Part shown: one piece after another, positions 19,763 to 30,716 of the stretch
Position numbering within the stretch: the stretch's first letter is position 1
How the letters are laid out: each line of letters starts with the position of its first letter
Assembly: GCA_942159475.1 (NCBI GenBank)
Contig: OW804098.1
Coordinates: forward strand, 9,712,406 to 9,776,405
Direction of reading: 5' to 3'
DNA length: 64,000 nucleotides
Source: Sthenelais limicola
Taxonomy: Eukaryota > Annelida > Polychaeta > Phyllodocida > Sigalionidae
Translations under genes and position numbers: made by a program
The notes under the pieces: generated by a model
Told to the model about the DNA's origin: nothing
The model's input: the letters and a program-made list of their open reading frames with translations, nothing else
Database searches by the model: none

Positions 19763-21444
19763 GTAAGCCAATTTTAAGTGACCCCATATATGGGTCAGAT
19801 TTTCAGAAAATGTAAAATCGGCAGCTCTACATAATTAGGAAATTCTGCTAAATTTGGCTGAAACTTGATGAATACTGTGTATATCTGTGTATATTTGGTA
19901 TCGCATTGATTTAAAGTATCAGTTCTGTTATGTTAAACTGCATTTTGAAGCTCATTTTTGTCTTAAATGTGGGTTATTAGAGAGGATTGGTGAAGGTGAA
20001 TTTTCATTTTCTGAAAATCTGACTCATATGTGTTTGATGGACAATATCTACAGATTCAAAACAGATTAAAGCTGCACTCTCAGCTAACGGCGATAAAAAG
20101 CAAACATTTTTTTTTATTATCTTCCATTCTTTTCCAACCCATCTAAAAGTCATTTGACCAAAATTGTTAAGGATTCTCTTTGATTTTGCTACAGGGTTTC
20201 TAAAACGTTGTTATTATTAGTAGGGTAAGGGGTTCGGTTTGAATTGATTTAGCTATCTTCCTTGATAAGCATACATGTGCTTATCCAATAAACCTTTATT
20301 ACTGAAATGAATTCAATTAAATATCTATCCCCTCAGTTGGCAACATTTGGGTTTCCATTTATTGCCGACCGAGTCTTTGATTTCACTGACTAGAAAAATG
20401 GCTCAGTGTTAGTTACCCTGGGATTCCTGGCCCCCGTTGAATACAAATGTTATATTGGTTGTGCGTGAAGTGTGACCAAAGTGTGCTGGAGGAGTATTCA
20501 TTATATCAAATGTGATCTGTTTTAGGAAAATGAGTCATAAGTCGCAAAATAAGGATTTTGAGATATCACCATATTTGAAAGAGGAGATCAAGGTGGTTCT
20601 AATGGTAGTAAACACTGGGACATCTAATACATACTTCTATATTTTAAGTTTGATATTTTTATTTTTGAAAAAAAAAGTTAGCAATGTTTCTGGATGGGTA
20701 ATTACCAGTAAAGTAACTAAATATACTCTATATGAAGGCCTTCAAAATGCAAGGATATATTTAATACAATGTCTTGAAATTTGTTACATGGTTTTATATG
20801 ACTATAAGTGCTAAACCCTCTAACAATCAGAACATTTCAATAAAGGGATCTTGTGGAAAAAACACTTAGAAAAATATCAATTTTGCGACTTGTGACTCAT
20901 TTTACTGGAACACATCACAAATGGCACCATGGAGGTTTTAAATCGAGCGAGACAGAGGGTGAAATCGCACGAAACCCAATCGGGGTGGAGTTCGATTTGA
21001 CCCGACGTCAAGATCAATTAAAAACCGAACAGAGTACTATTGGATATTTATTACTTACTGATTTATCAATTTATTTGTTAGATTTACATTCATAGTACTG
21101 TTTTTCTTGACAAATTATCAAAATAATGTCTGAAAACTTGCTAAACATGCAAGGCAGCCCTACGCTTCTGCCACTAAGAAGCGCAACGTCACAAACCGTA
21201 ATTACGCTATTTGGGTCAGGTGCTTCCATGACAACCCATATGGCATTGGTATGCCATACGACCTATCAGGTGGCACCCCTGTATCACATCATTGTAATCA
21301 TGTAGGCCCTACGTATGTAATAAAGCCTCAAACATACTTCAACAACCTCTCATAAGTACAATCCGGGAACGGTGCTGAGACGGGTTCTCAGTTTATTTAA
21401 CGGGGCCCAGGTAAGACAATGTAAAAATTCCAATCCAATTTCAG

Positions 21445-21684
21445 GTTATATAAGGGGGAATGGCTACATACAACTGCAATGTCCAGAGGATGATGTGCTT
21501 ATAAACTTGTCAGCTGACATTGATGCGGCCCCTAGGGCAGGCACAAGTGAGAACTGGATGGTGGAGCACCTTTACGGCAAGTCCCAAGGAATCATGAGTG
21601 ATGATATCAACAATAGATTTACCATTTGTACAGGAAGCGGGTTCCTAACCAGATGCTTCTTTACATCTATTGTCTGTGTGGATG
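21445..21684 (+). CDS. receptor exon 2, unit 3 (intact extracellular domain)
   Basis: A 240-bp exon, phase 1 at both ends, bounded by acceptor AATTTCAG|G and donor GATG|GTAAGTG. It encodes 79 residues plus split codons. With the Cys completed from exon 1, the pattern is C-x11-CPEDDVLINLSADID, a long middle, then FTICTGSGFLTRC and SIVCVDG. This resembles the sea-urchin-egg-lectin/galactose-lectin (SUEL) fold: an LxLxCP..I.I..A start, then CxGxxxC and a final Cys pair completed by exon 3. The YGR sugar-binding signature is absent, so sugar binding is doubtful. As a symmetric exon it could be repeated or skipped without breaking frame. The family assignment is by eye only. Confidence 0.7.
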
Positions 21685-21748
21685 GTAAGTGACTATAAAC
21701 TGCAAGTTTACAAAAAGAAAGTAGAAAAAGCTGCGAAATGACCTACAA

Positions 21749-23736
21749 TTTTTTTGGTATCTCGTCCTTGAGGTCGTATAAATATGTGTGCCAAATTTCA
21801 AGACTGTTTACTAAATATATTCTTGTCTTTCTTAGATCATCCTATGGAGTATATTTAGTCACTTAACTAGTAATTGCCCACCCATAAATAGTGCAAACTA
21901 TTTTGCAACTTGATAATTATTCAACTCAGTGGCTTTGTGGATCAGGTGTAAGTGGAGCACAACATATAAATTTTATATATAAGGGTCAGATTTTTAGAAA
22001 ATGTACAATTGGCAGCTGTACACATTTAGTAAAGTATGCTAAATAAGCTGCAATGTGGTCAATACTAGGTAAATTCGAGTATATTCGGCATTGCATTGAT
22101 TCTAGCAATCTGTTTGGTTAGGTTGAACTGTATTTTGAACTTTATTTTCGACTGAAATGTGGGTTATTTGAGAGGATTGGTTCAATTGAAGTTGAATTGT
22201 ACATTTTCTGAAAATCTGACCCATATGGGTCAGGGCTTCAACAAATGTACACTTTTTCTCACCAATCCTCTCAAATAACCCCCATTTAAGGAAGGAATTC
22301 GTTTCATAATACAGTTCAAAATAAGCGATCAGATAATTGAATCCAAGGCAATCCCAAATATACTTAAATGTACCTCATATCGACATTTTCAACTCAGCAA
22401 AATTCACTAAAGATACAGAGTTAGCACCTTGTCTAACGACATGCATGGCACATCTTGTCTTTTTAAACAGAGAAATATATCTCACGACTTTTGTGTTAGA
22501 AAAAGTCATTCAGTAGAGAGATGTTATGAATTCCACAAGTCTTATTTCAAACAAGGGCTGATTTGCAGAGGAGGTTGCAGAAGAGTTTGCAGAAGACATA
22601 TTGGGATATTATACGCAGGTTAATCTGGTAATATATATCTACCCCAGGATTATAGGATATATATATATAAGAGACGACAGAGAATGTATGTATTCATTGC
22701 TTTATTTAGTTATGTGTATCACTAACTTAGACTATCATTCCCCGATAGTGTTGAATTAAAGATATATAGGACAGTCTAAACACCGTGCCCCCAATATCTG
22801 GTTGTTTGATAATGACCAGTGGTCATTATATATAAAGGTATAGCAGGTGTGGTCCGCCTAGCGTCTATTGTTTCATTTAACTCATTATCACATATTCAGT
22901 AAAACAGGGGAAAATACCACATTTTTCCATAGACTCAGAAATATAGTATACCACAAGTTTTTTTCAAGTATAGTCTGTCCGAAAAGTAGTTGACAGGTGA
23001 TTTCTTTGTGCCTTTAACGGGAGGGATAAGTGGGGGATTTTTTACTTCAATCCTTTGCCCCCTGAATCGCAGTTTGCGACTGACCAAGGCTGCTTGCGAC
23101 CGACCATGGTCAAATATACAGCTGCATTGTATTGCGCTGCCTCTGTTCTATGTGCAACAGCTGTTGTTTTGCTTAGGTGGAAGGAAGAGCAAATTATACT
23201 GGCCCTGTTTCTCCATGGTTGATTGCAATAGGCGACTCGCTGGGCAAAGGGTAGACAGGTCCTTGTCATAAATAGAATTAAAAAATCTCACACTTTTCCC
23301 TTCCCTTAAAGGGACCAAGGAATTACGTGTGAACTACTTTTCAAACAGACTATAACTCCAGGAGAAAAAAATAATGGGGTGACATATCTTTTCATTTCTT
23401 TTCTGATGTAGTAAGAAAATTTTGCAAAATAATGTTGTGCATTGAAGAGTCCTGTATACTTTTAAAGATGCACTCTCTGCTACAATTGATCAAAAACTAA
23501 GGTTTTTCTACTTTTTATCTGCATTTGACTGGAAGGATGCATGCCAGCGATACTGGGTTACTTGGACCAGACCCTGGAGGAAGGATGGACATGAGGAGAG
23601 TCTGGGGAGTGGTCATCCTAGTCCTGGTCATCCCCACCCTCAGTACCACAGCTACCCAACCATGTAAGCCAATTTTAAGTGACCCCATATATGGGTCAGA
23701 TTTTCAGAAAATGTACAATTGGCAGCTCTACATAAT
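21749..23736 (+). repeat. tandem unit 4 (truncated, no exon 2)
   Basis: Fourth copy, cut off after about 2 kb. It keeps the family-1 MITE 21983-22222, family-5 MITE 22969-23354 and exon 1 (23585-23663). It stops inside the intron-1 family-1 MITE at CTACATAAT, where other units continue with TAGGAAATTC. The sequence that follows starts CTACAATTT, the same nine bases found at the end of full units (9292-9300). This suggests a deletion that removed the rest of this unit including exon 2. Confidence 0.8.
23585..23663 (+). CDS. receptor exon 1, unit 4 (orphan signal peptide exon)
   Basis: Same exon 1, but its own exon 2 is missing because the unit is truncated at 23736. Splicing it directly to exon 3 would create a TAG stop (T|AG), so from here no productive receptor can be made with the exons I see. 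It may be a dead promoter/exon copy. Confidence 0.6.
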
Positions 23737-24506
23737 CTACAATTTAAAATTGCTAATTACTGCACTAATTTTGATTATGAAAAGTATAAAGGGTGAAATA
23801 AACAGGAACTAACTGTTGTAATACTTTAGTTTATCTCCTTTTTTAAAATTCTTTTGAGGCTAATAAACATATTTAACCATATTATAGAAAAAGACGCACT
23901 CTCTCAGGGAGGTTTTCATGCGGTGCCACTTTCAAATACTAACTATGAATATCAAAACTAAGAAGACTTCATTCCGTCTCCATTCTTCTTCAAAGAACGT
24001 GAAAATATTACTGATAGAACAAGATACACTAAAATTAATAATAAAACATGAGCCATATTAAGGCAATTTTTTCTTGAATATGTAATAACTTATCTTTATC
24101 CACACACCCATGCACCAACCAATGGTTGCATATTTCAGTTCTTATCATTATTGTCTACTTCATTTATACAATGATGGAAAAAAATATAAAAAAAAAAATA
24201 AAAAAAATTCCCTTCAACACTATGGGTTCAAATTTCCAATGTCAAATATTAGAAGCACGATCCAGTTGTGTAACGACTTCTGATCATTACCAAAATAATA
24301 CAATGACAAAACATTTTCACAACGTATTCAGAGTGGTGATAATAAGAATGTAGATAGATATAAACATGTTTTAATATGTTCAACTCGACCCATTTGTGGA
24401 GTGTAGTATATGCTTAGTATAACTCCTCTTTATGAAACATGTCATAAGTGATAAAAGAAATTTGATAAATATTGTTATATCATTGGTAATATTTGGACAC
24501 AAAATG
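23737..24506. other. intron 2, no gene seen
   Basis: AT-rich intron between the array and a nested LINE/MITE. A short reading frame at 24126-24353 looks like chance. Nothing else was recognised. Confidence 0.5.
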
Positions 24507-24585
24507 AATAGGGGATTTACATGTGCCACTGCGCATGTCTGTAATAGTGCATCCTGGGATGGATTCTCTTGAAATCTGGCCATTA

Positions 24586-25110
24586 AAATCCCTGTCTAAG
24601 CTATATGGCACGTGTGACAAAAATACTCTTCTATTAATCTTTAAGACTACAATACTCCCCCACATAGATTATGGGGACACGCTTTATATTTCCGCCCCAC
24701 AGACCCACCTAAACCGATTACAGACCCTTCAAAATTCTTCCCTCAAAATTGCTCTAGGCCTCCCAAAACTCACAAGTATGAAAGATATCCATAAATCACT
24801 CAACATTCCAACCCTAGAATCTAGGAGGAATAGACACCTCCTGGAAAGGGCTTACCTTTGTTCACTAAAACCTGATAAGGTCGATTTACGCAATATTAAC
24901 TTAAGAAGTATCAAGAAAGGGAAAAAACTAAAAATCCCACACCCAAAGACAGAAATGTTCAAAAGAAGTTTTATGTATAAAATGCCCTCAATCTGGAATA
25001 AACTACCAGATGATGTTCAGCTAATAAAGAACAGGAAGGAATTTAGATCCTACCTGAAGCATAGGTATTACCCCGAACATGACCCATTTTTGGGTGATGA
25101 TGTTTCGTAG
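24586..25110 (+). pseudogene. LINE ORF2 C-terminal fragment
   Basis: About 174 codons with no RT core. Residues such as LSKLYGTCDK, LPHIDYGD, LQTLQNSSLKIAL and a KIPHPKTEMFKRSF end are shared with the 36-38 kb LINE. It runs to its natural stop TAG at 25108-25110, so this copy preserves the C-terminus that is frameshifted in the other copy. Confidence 0.75.
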
Positions 25111-26022
25111 ATGTTATAACAATAATGAAAATATTATGTATGAAGTCTCTCAGATGTAGGGAAGGGATGATGTATTGAGACGAAAGATTCGAAATCTCAG
25201 GCGTGTAATGCCTTATAAACTAAGATCGATATAGCGATAAACCCCTCTTTTAGTTAACTAATTGTTTCAAATGATGACCTAGTAGAGTAGTGAGGTTTCT
25301 AATACAACTGTACTGTAATTGAAGATATTTTGACCCAAAGTCAAAATAGGGTGTTTTTCAACACCAACTTGAATTGTAACTGAAGATCTTGACTCAAAGT
25401 CAAACTATGATGTTTAATCCCAACATGTAATGTTGTTGGTAATCCCAACCTAGAGTTAAACTAGGATGTATCGATTGTATGATTAACATTTCTGCAAAAT
25501 AATATCATTATTATGTGATCTTGTGATCAGACTATTGATTAAGTCTTTGAGTACCGACTCAACCCCACTTTTAATTGATACCACATAGATATATTGGTGA
25601 TTGAATTGTAATTTAGCAACATGATTGTACCCTAGTATTAACAATTGTTGTAGAACGATAGTTTAATTCACTTTACACATTCACTCAAACTCATTATCAA
25701 GATGCGATATTATAAATCGAACTAACTAAAGACTCTATGACGAAATACCTCTGGCAAATATATGAAACCACGGACAATAGGACACTGCCATGACCATCAT
25801 TCGCATCCTACCATTTAAAAGCGGGTCGACTCCATATTCTTAGAAACTAAACAATGTATTGTCATAATTGTGAATTCTATCCTATTTGCCTTTTTATTAA
25901 TTTCTGAAGGGAGCCCGGGAAGAACTCAGCGTTGTAAAACACTGAGAGGGAATTTTCCGCTTCAGTACGGCATAGCAGAAATGTACATGTTTTATTGAAT
26001 AAAAGTTTTATAATAATAATGG
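24586..26022 (+). mobile_element. 5'-truncated LINE (non-LTR retrotransposon)
   Basis: Contains the 3' end of a LINE ORF2 followed by about 900 bp of 3' UTR, ending with AATAAAAG and a short TAA-repeat tail near 26000-26020. The coding end matches the C-terminus of the longer LINE at 35264-38696. Extreme 5' truncation is usual for target-primed reverse transcription. Confidence 0.7.
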
Positions 26023-26379
26023 TGAAATATTTGGAAACATTTCTATCGATAATTGCAAGAATTCTGTCACTAATATCGTAGCTTGTATGTATGTATGATC
26101 TATGAAAACCAAAGGCATGGTGGGAAAGTTGGGGTGTTATGGAAACATGTATAATACATGGACATTGAAATTGGAACATTGATAAATGTCCCATGCTGAA
26201 CATATCATGACTTCTTTAGCTTTTATACTGTACCACTAGTCCCATAATACCATGCAAATCATAATTCAAAATGGCGGCTATGCAACTTCCCTATTGAAAA
26301 TGTTGAAGATATTTATGTATATTCGGTGCTGCACAATAGTTGAGAATACCCTCAAATAAATCTGTATGTTGATTTACAG

Positions 26380-26475
26380 AGCTCATCTTCTACTACCAAT
26401 GTCGATGCTTCCAAAGTACAGGTTGTTTTCGATGTATGAATGCAGAATGCTGGATGAGCCTGACAAGACATGAGG
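26380..26475 (+). CDS. receptor exon 3 (Cys-rich end of extracellular domain)
   Basis: A 96-bp exon, phase 1 in and out, after acceptor GATTTACAG and before donor GAGG|GTAAGT. With the G from exon 2 it starts E-LIFYYQCRC and continues with CFRC and AEC, so 5 Cys lie within about 20 residues. The YYQC segment fits the last strand of a SUEL-type domain (Y-x-x-Y-x-C), suggesting the domain is split across exons 2 and 3; the extra Cys are atypical. No family is certain. Confidence 0.65.
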
Positions 26476-26826
26476 GTAAGTTAGGTACTTAGTTCATTTG
26501 GAATCAGCATGATCAATCAACATTGATTACAATTTGAACCCATGATATGCCATTGCCAAACTACAATTCATTGTAGCTGACCTATACTTAGTGTGATTAG
26601 TCGTAGAAGTGTCGCGTGTTGGTGCCTAAGTCCACACATGTAAGATTTGGGGTAACATTTACTACCAATTATCCATGAAGTCATACGACCTGTTGTAACA
26701 CCAACATTTGCCTTGAAATCAGTCATGATTATATTAGATGATTATATTATGTTGTTTCTTAATAATGAACATTTTGTGCATGTGTAAAAGTAATATATTC
26801 ATATCATAAGTACACATTTGAGGGTG

Positions 26827-27066
26827 CTATTCACGGGTGCTATTTGAAAGGTCAACAGGAACGAACTTGTGACCCATAGGATGCAATTTCATTGGTTTGC
26901 CGATGTTGCACACTTGGTGACATTGTGTTCTGCTGTGTAGCACTGCCTTGCAAGTTTCGAAAGTTTTCAAGCAAAGTTCTGATAATTTGGCAACAAATAC
27001 AGGAATAATAGGATAAATATAACAGATGAATCTACAAATTAGTATGCAATCAATACTAAATACCAC
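26827..27066. other. intron 3 section, no gene seen
   Basis: Noncoding intron sequence. A reading frame on the - strand (26827-27066) contains hydrophobic runs but has no supporting splice sites or homology. Confidence 0.4.
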
Positions 27067-27073
27067 TCTGTAC

Positions 27074-27165
27074 GGTTTATAATCGGGTCTTGACGAGCTG
27101 CATAATGGAACTCGTCCCTTTGGGACTCATTCCATTCTGCAGCTCGTCAGACCCGATTATAAACC
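27074..27165. repeat. 92-bp foldback hairpin
   Basis: Arms GGTTTATAATCGGGTCTTGA... and its near-perfect reverse complement ...AGACCCGATTATAAACC, about 38 bp each, surround a small loop near CGTCCCTTTGGGA. It would form a stable stem-loop. Inside intron 3 of the receptor gene. Origin probably a foldback transposon. Confidence 0.8.
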
Positions 27166-27621
27166 TTCATTGTGCCATTTGGTATAACAATATATCAGTT
27201 TAGTTTATTCTGTATACGTTGTGTAATCGCTCTGATATCGCACATAATGTAATATTTTTCGTATGTTTACTGTAATACAGTAATGACTACTCAATGCCAT
27301 ATTGTTTATCATTTCATTTTGTTTTATAATAAGAAAATTCTGCCCTTGGATTTTACAATAAATGTCTATTATATAATTAGTAAGTATTATTTTTGTTATA
27401 TGAATTTAAGATCTGTTTTAAGTATAGCATTCTATCAACACTTTTTCAAATAGAATAATCTATTGCTGATAGTATCACTGGAATTTCAGATTATGGAGAA
27501 GTGGAATGTACATATGTTCATACAGGGACCTTACTCATGGGAATGGAATTTTATCTTTGTGCTTTTTTAAAACTAAATTGCCTGGTCTAATGAGGTGAGG
27601 GCATGTTGAGATTGATGTATA

Positions 27622-28042
27622 TGTGATCGGTTTTTAGGAAAATGAATCGTTAAATCGTTAAAAGTCGTTAAATATGGATTTTGAGATTTCACCATATTTG
27701 AAAAGAGGAGATCAAGATGATTCCAATGTTAGTCAACACTAGGACACCTAATATGTATTTCTATATTTTAAGTTTGATATATTTTTTTTAAATAAGAAGT
27801 TTACAATGTTTCTGGATGGGTAATTACCAGTAAAGTAACTTGATATACTCCATACTAAGGCCTTCAAAATGCAAGGATATATTTAATACAATATCCCGAA
27901 ATGTGTTACATGGATTCATATTACTATAAGGGCTAAACCCTCTTAAAATCAAAACATTTCAATGAAGAAATCTTGTGAAAAAAAGCGATTTGAAAAATTA
28001 ACATTTTGCGACTTGTGACTCATTTTCCTGAAACACATCACA
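27622..28042 (+). mobile_element. family-2 MITE
   Basis: Starts TGTGATCGGTTTTTAGGAAA and ends CCTGAAACACATCACA. The body matches the copy at 3422-3830. Lies in intron 3. Confidence 0.8.
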
Positions 28043-28053
28043 TATAAATCATC

Positions 28054-28560
28054 AAGCGTCATGACGCTTATAGTTCTTAATTGGCCAAGTTCGGTGCTGA
28101 GGGAAGGGAGGACCAGCTAGGACCACTCCTTTAGGTAATGAGGCCCGCCATCCTGATACATTGTAAAGAAGTCTAAGGGTTTTTGCCCATAGGTTCAGTG
28201 TTGAGAAGAAGTGAGACAAGAGTCTGATGTAGCAGCAGTTTGTCCGGGTTCGGCCTAGGCAGGAGTGACTCAGTGAGTGCCCCGGACCTCACCCATCCGT
28301 TTATTTATACTCAACAATTATAATTTATGCATAGAATCAACCCCAATAATTATTCCACTGCCCTACCCCCTTTCTCTAATTGGGTGAGGGAGAGAGGATC
28401 CTTCTTGCCCACACGTTGAGCTCTGAGTAGCTCATCCCCCCCCTCCCCTCCTGGCCAGGCCATGAGTGGCGTGCATGTCTAACCATGATCAGGGCTAAAT
28501 AGGTCAGAGTTTCGACCCAAAGAATTCAATTCTTTACAACATACTGATACACCTGACTGC
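28054..28560. other. intron 3 end with a dispersed repeat
   Basis: Includes a palindrome AAGCGTCATGACGCTT (about 28065-28080) and a segment (28105-28160) that matches, inverted, 39500-39560. No exon. Confidence 0.5.
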
Positions 28561-28614
28561 CATCGTGTTGTGCTTGATCGCCATCAGGGTTACCAATTAT
28601 ATCATGAATTCCAG

Positions 28615-28860
28615 ATGATGGTGATTATGACTATAGTGAGGAGGATGAAGATTATTGTGAGTTGGTGAGGTTGGAGAGGGAGAGGATTAAAACCAGTCTC
28701 ACAGTGGAGGAAACACTAGAGTGTGAAGAGGAAAAAGTATCCCCACCCACAGTGCGGCCTGAAATTACTACTTTACTACCCGGAAGACACACAGTAGGCC
28801 TACCGCCTGAAAATACTACATTACCTACAGAATTCACACATCATAACCCATTTCTTATCT
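28615..28860 (+). CDS. receptor exon 4 (acidic Thr/Pro stalk)
   Basis: A 246-bp exon, phase 1 in and out (acceptor AATTCCAG|A, donor ATCT|GTAATT). It encodes about 81 residues: a very acidic start (DGDYDYSEEDEDYCE), a charged ERERIK segment with a second Cys, then a Thr/Pro-rich stretch with a potential N-glycosylation site (ENTT). This looks like a juxtamembrane stalk. The reading frame stays open through the splice sites, and the composition differs sharply from the flanking AT-rich introns. Confidence 0.7.
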
Positions 28861-29030
28861 GTAATTATTTTTGTTATTTCTTTATATGAATTGATTTAGT
28901 CAAACCTTAATTTTAAGCACTAGAATTGAATATTAATTTGAATGTCATTACTATCTTATTGAATAATATTATGTAACATTTTTAAACAAAACTGAAAATG
29001 AGGTCCAAACTGAGGTCCAAGGGAGGAGTC

Positions 29031-29364
29031 AATAGGGGAGTTGCATGTGCCACTGCGCATGTCTACTGCAGTGCATGGTGGCATGGATTCTGTTGAAATC
29101 TGATATACAAATATTTTCCAAAATTGTTATAAAAAATTGCAAGAATGTTTTCACCAATATCACAGCTTGATCTATGAAAACCAAATGCATCATTGGAAAG
29201 ATGTTGATTTATGTATTAGAAACATGTAAATCATATGGATATTGACATTAGCCCATAGCCCATGCTGAACATGTCATCTTTTCTATAGATTTTAGACTGT
29301 ACCATTACTCCCATAGTTCCATACGAATCAACATTCAAAATGGCAGCTATGCAACTCCCCCATT
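29031..29364. mobile_element. family-3 MITE
   Basis: Inverted ends AATAGGGGAGTTGCATG and GCTATGCAACTCCCCCATT, 334 bp, homologous along its length to 31746-32096. Lies in intron 4. Confidence 0.75.
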
Positions 29365-29404
29365 GAAAGTCAAACATGTGTAAAATCATTGTTTCATTAT
29401 CGCA

Positions 29405-29495
29405 TTAATACCCAAGGTTTTGGATGGTCTAAATGGTCTGTTGCCTGGTGGACAATTTGAGGGACGTTAGTAAGACCATCCAAAACCGATGGTAT
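29405..29495. repeat. small foldback hairpin
   Basis: Arms AAGGTTTTGGATGGTCT and AGACCATCCAAAACCGATG are reverse complements with a loop of about 40 bp. Lies in intron 4. Confidence 0.7.
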
Positions 29496-29808
29496 TAGGC
29501 CTGGTGCTTTTATGCGGTTTGGTCAGATTAGACTGAGGGCTATTAAGAAAAAAAGATTCACCAACCTCTAGACCTTTTATTTACCAGTTCTTTCGACGTC
29601 TATAACCCCCATTCCTTACCGGAAGTTGTCAGAAGTGATTGCTGTGGTCTATTGTGACAAAAATACACCCCAGAATCTGTCCAAACCAGGTCTAAAGGTG
29701 TATAATGCTGCGTCTTTGGTCATATATTTTCGTATAGCAGACTAATAGTGTAATTTATTGTTTACTGTTGAGTTATTATTGATTATTTGTTTTGCATTTG
29801 GTTCACAG

Positions 29809-29890
29809 ATGCAGTGATTGGGGTGGCAGTGAATGCAAGCATCCTTGTGCTTGTACTGCTTGTACTGGCAGCAGTGGTGCTCTGGAAGAG
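29809..29890 (+). CDS. receptor exon 5 (transmembrane helix)
   Basis: An 82-bp exon, phase 1 in, phase 2 out (acceptor GGTTCACAG|AT, donor AAGAG|GTAGGT). It encodes AVIGVAVNASILVLVLLVLA and on to VVLWK, a single hydrophobic helix of about 23 residues ending in a basic stop-transfer signal, consistent with a type I membrane protein. Confidence 0.75.
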
Positions 29891-29914
29891 GTAGGTTATT
29901 AGGGTTATTAAGAC

Positions 29915-30098
29915 CCTGCCCACACACAGCCAATTTGTCCCCAGATTTGGGTCTCCCAATGAACCCTATGATTTCATTTCAAATCCTGGTTAATCTTTTT
30001 GAAATAACATAAACCAGGATTGGAAATGAAATCCTAGGATTCAATGGGAACCCCAATTCGGGGGGCAATCGGGGGACAATCAGCTGTGTGTGTGCAGG
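29915..30098. repeat. 184-bp foldback element in intron 5
   Basis: The left arm from CCTGCCCACACACAGC and right arm ending GCTGTGTGTGTGCAGG are imperfect inverted repeats of about 80 bp with a short loop near AATCTTTTTGAAATAAC. It begins 25 bp after the exon-5 donor. Likely a foldback/MITE insertion. Confidence 0.8.
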
Positions 30099-30252
30099 AT
30101 TTAAAGCTGCATTCTGAGTTAACGTCGGTCAAAAACATTTCTACTTGTTGTTCCATTCTGAAAGCATTGTGAGCAAGGGTCCTTGTGAATAAATAACTTG
30201 GATAAACATCAATCATGCGATGTGTAACTCATTTACCTGTGACTCATCACAT

Positions 30253-30490
30253 ATGGGTCTATAGATTTTCAGAAAATGTACAATTGGCAGCACTACACAT
30301 TTAGGAAATTCTACTGAATTAGACCGGAAAATCGTCAATACTAGGTATATCTGAGTATATTTAGTATTGCCTTGGTTCAAACAATCTGTTAGGTTATGTT
30401 ACTGTATTTTGAACCTGAATTTTGTCTTAAATGTGGGTTATCTGAGAGGATTGGTGGAGACGAATTGTACATTTTCTGAAGATCTGACCC
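30253..30490 (+). mobile_element. family-1 MITE
   Basis: Subfamily-A-like element with slightly decayed left end (GGGTCTATAGATTTTCAG) and right end GAAGATCTGACCC, flanked by ATAT. Lies in intron 5. Confidence 0.8.
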
Positions 30491-30673
30491 ATATAGGGAT
30501 AGTCCTTTGGCTTGGAGGTTCTATTATAAAAGAAATTACATAATACTAGACAAGGCAGTTGATATAAGTTGTAAGATGACACAAACAAGTAGAGTTGAAA
30601 GAAGAGGAGATCTTCCATGCCAGCAACATCATTGATTGGATATTTTGTGTAATGCATTACATTATATTTTTAG

Positions 30674-30716
30674 GGGTTGCTGCCAATGTCGGAGAAGACC
30701 CGAACCACCAGTATGA
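30674..30716 (+). CDS. receptor exon 6 (cytoplasmic tail and stop)
   Basis: Final coding exon after acceptor ATTTTTAG. It joins exon 5 as AG|G and encodes GCCQCRRRPEPPV followed by TGA at 30714-30716. The short tail with a CC-C cluster next to Arg residues resembles a palmitoylation-type membrane-proximal motif; no signalling motif is visible. The 3' UTR that follows has no obvious AATAAA within 300 bp. Confidence 0.65.

Larger units (their letters stand above)
17843..21748 (+). repeat. tandem unit 3 (empty site, intact exon 2)
   Basis: Third copy, about 3.9 kb because it has no retrotransposon. It carries a family-1 MITE 18082-18321, family-5 MITE 19068-19453, exon 1 19684-19762, family-1 MITE 19792-20025, family-2 MITE 20511-20919 and an uninterrupted exon 2 (21445-21684). 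Private substitutions near 18481 and 19816 show that it is not a simple duplicate of its neighbours in the assembly. Confidence 0.9.
24507..26295. mobile_element. family-3 MITE interrupted by a LINE fragment
   Basis: The left end AATAGGGGATTTACATG (24507-about 24585) and right end (about 24024+2000 to 26295, GGCGGCTATGCAACTTCCCTATT region) match family-3 copies at 29031-29364 and 31746-32096. Between them is a 1.4 kb LINE fragment. The MITE was therefore present first. Confidence 0.7.

Noticed and set aside
21372..21692. A 106-residue open frame starting upstream of exon 2 in unit 3
   Set aside because: Its first 25 codons are intron sequence ending in the TTTCAG acceptor; the phase-1 exon 21445-21684 with good GT/AG borders explains the coding part.
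24126..24353. A 75-residue frame in intron 2
   Set aside because: Lys/Ile/Asn-rich composition typical of AT-rich noncoding DNA and no homology.
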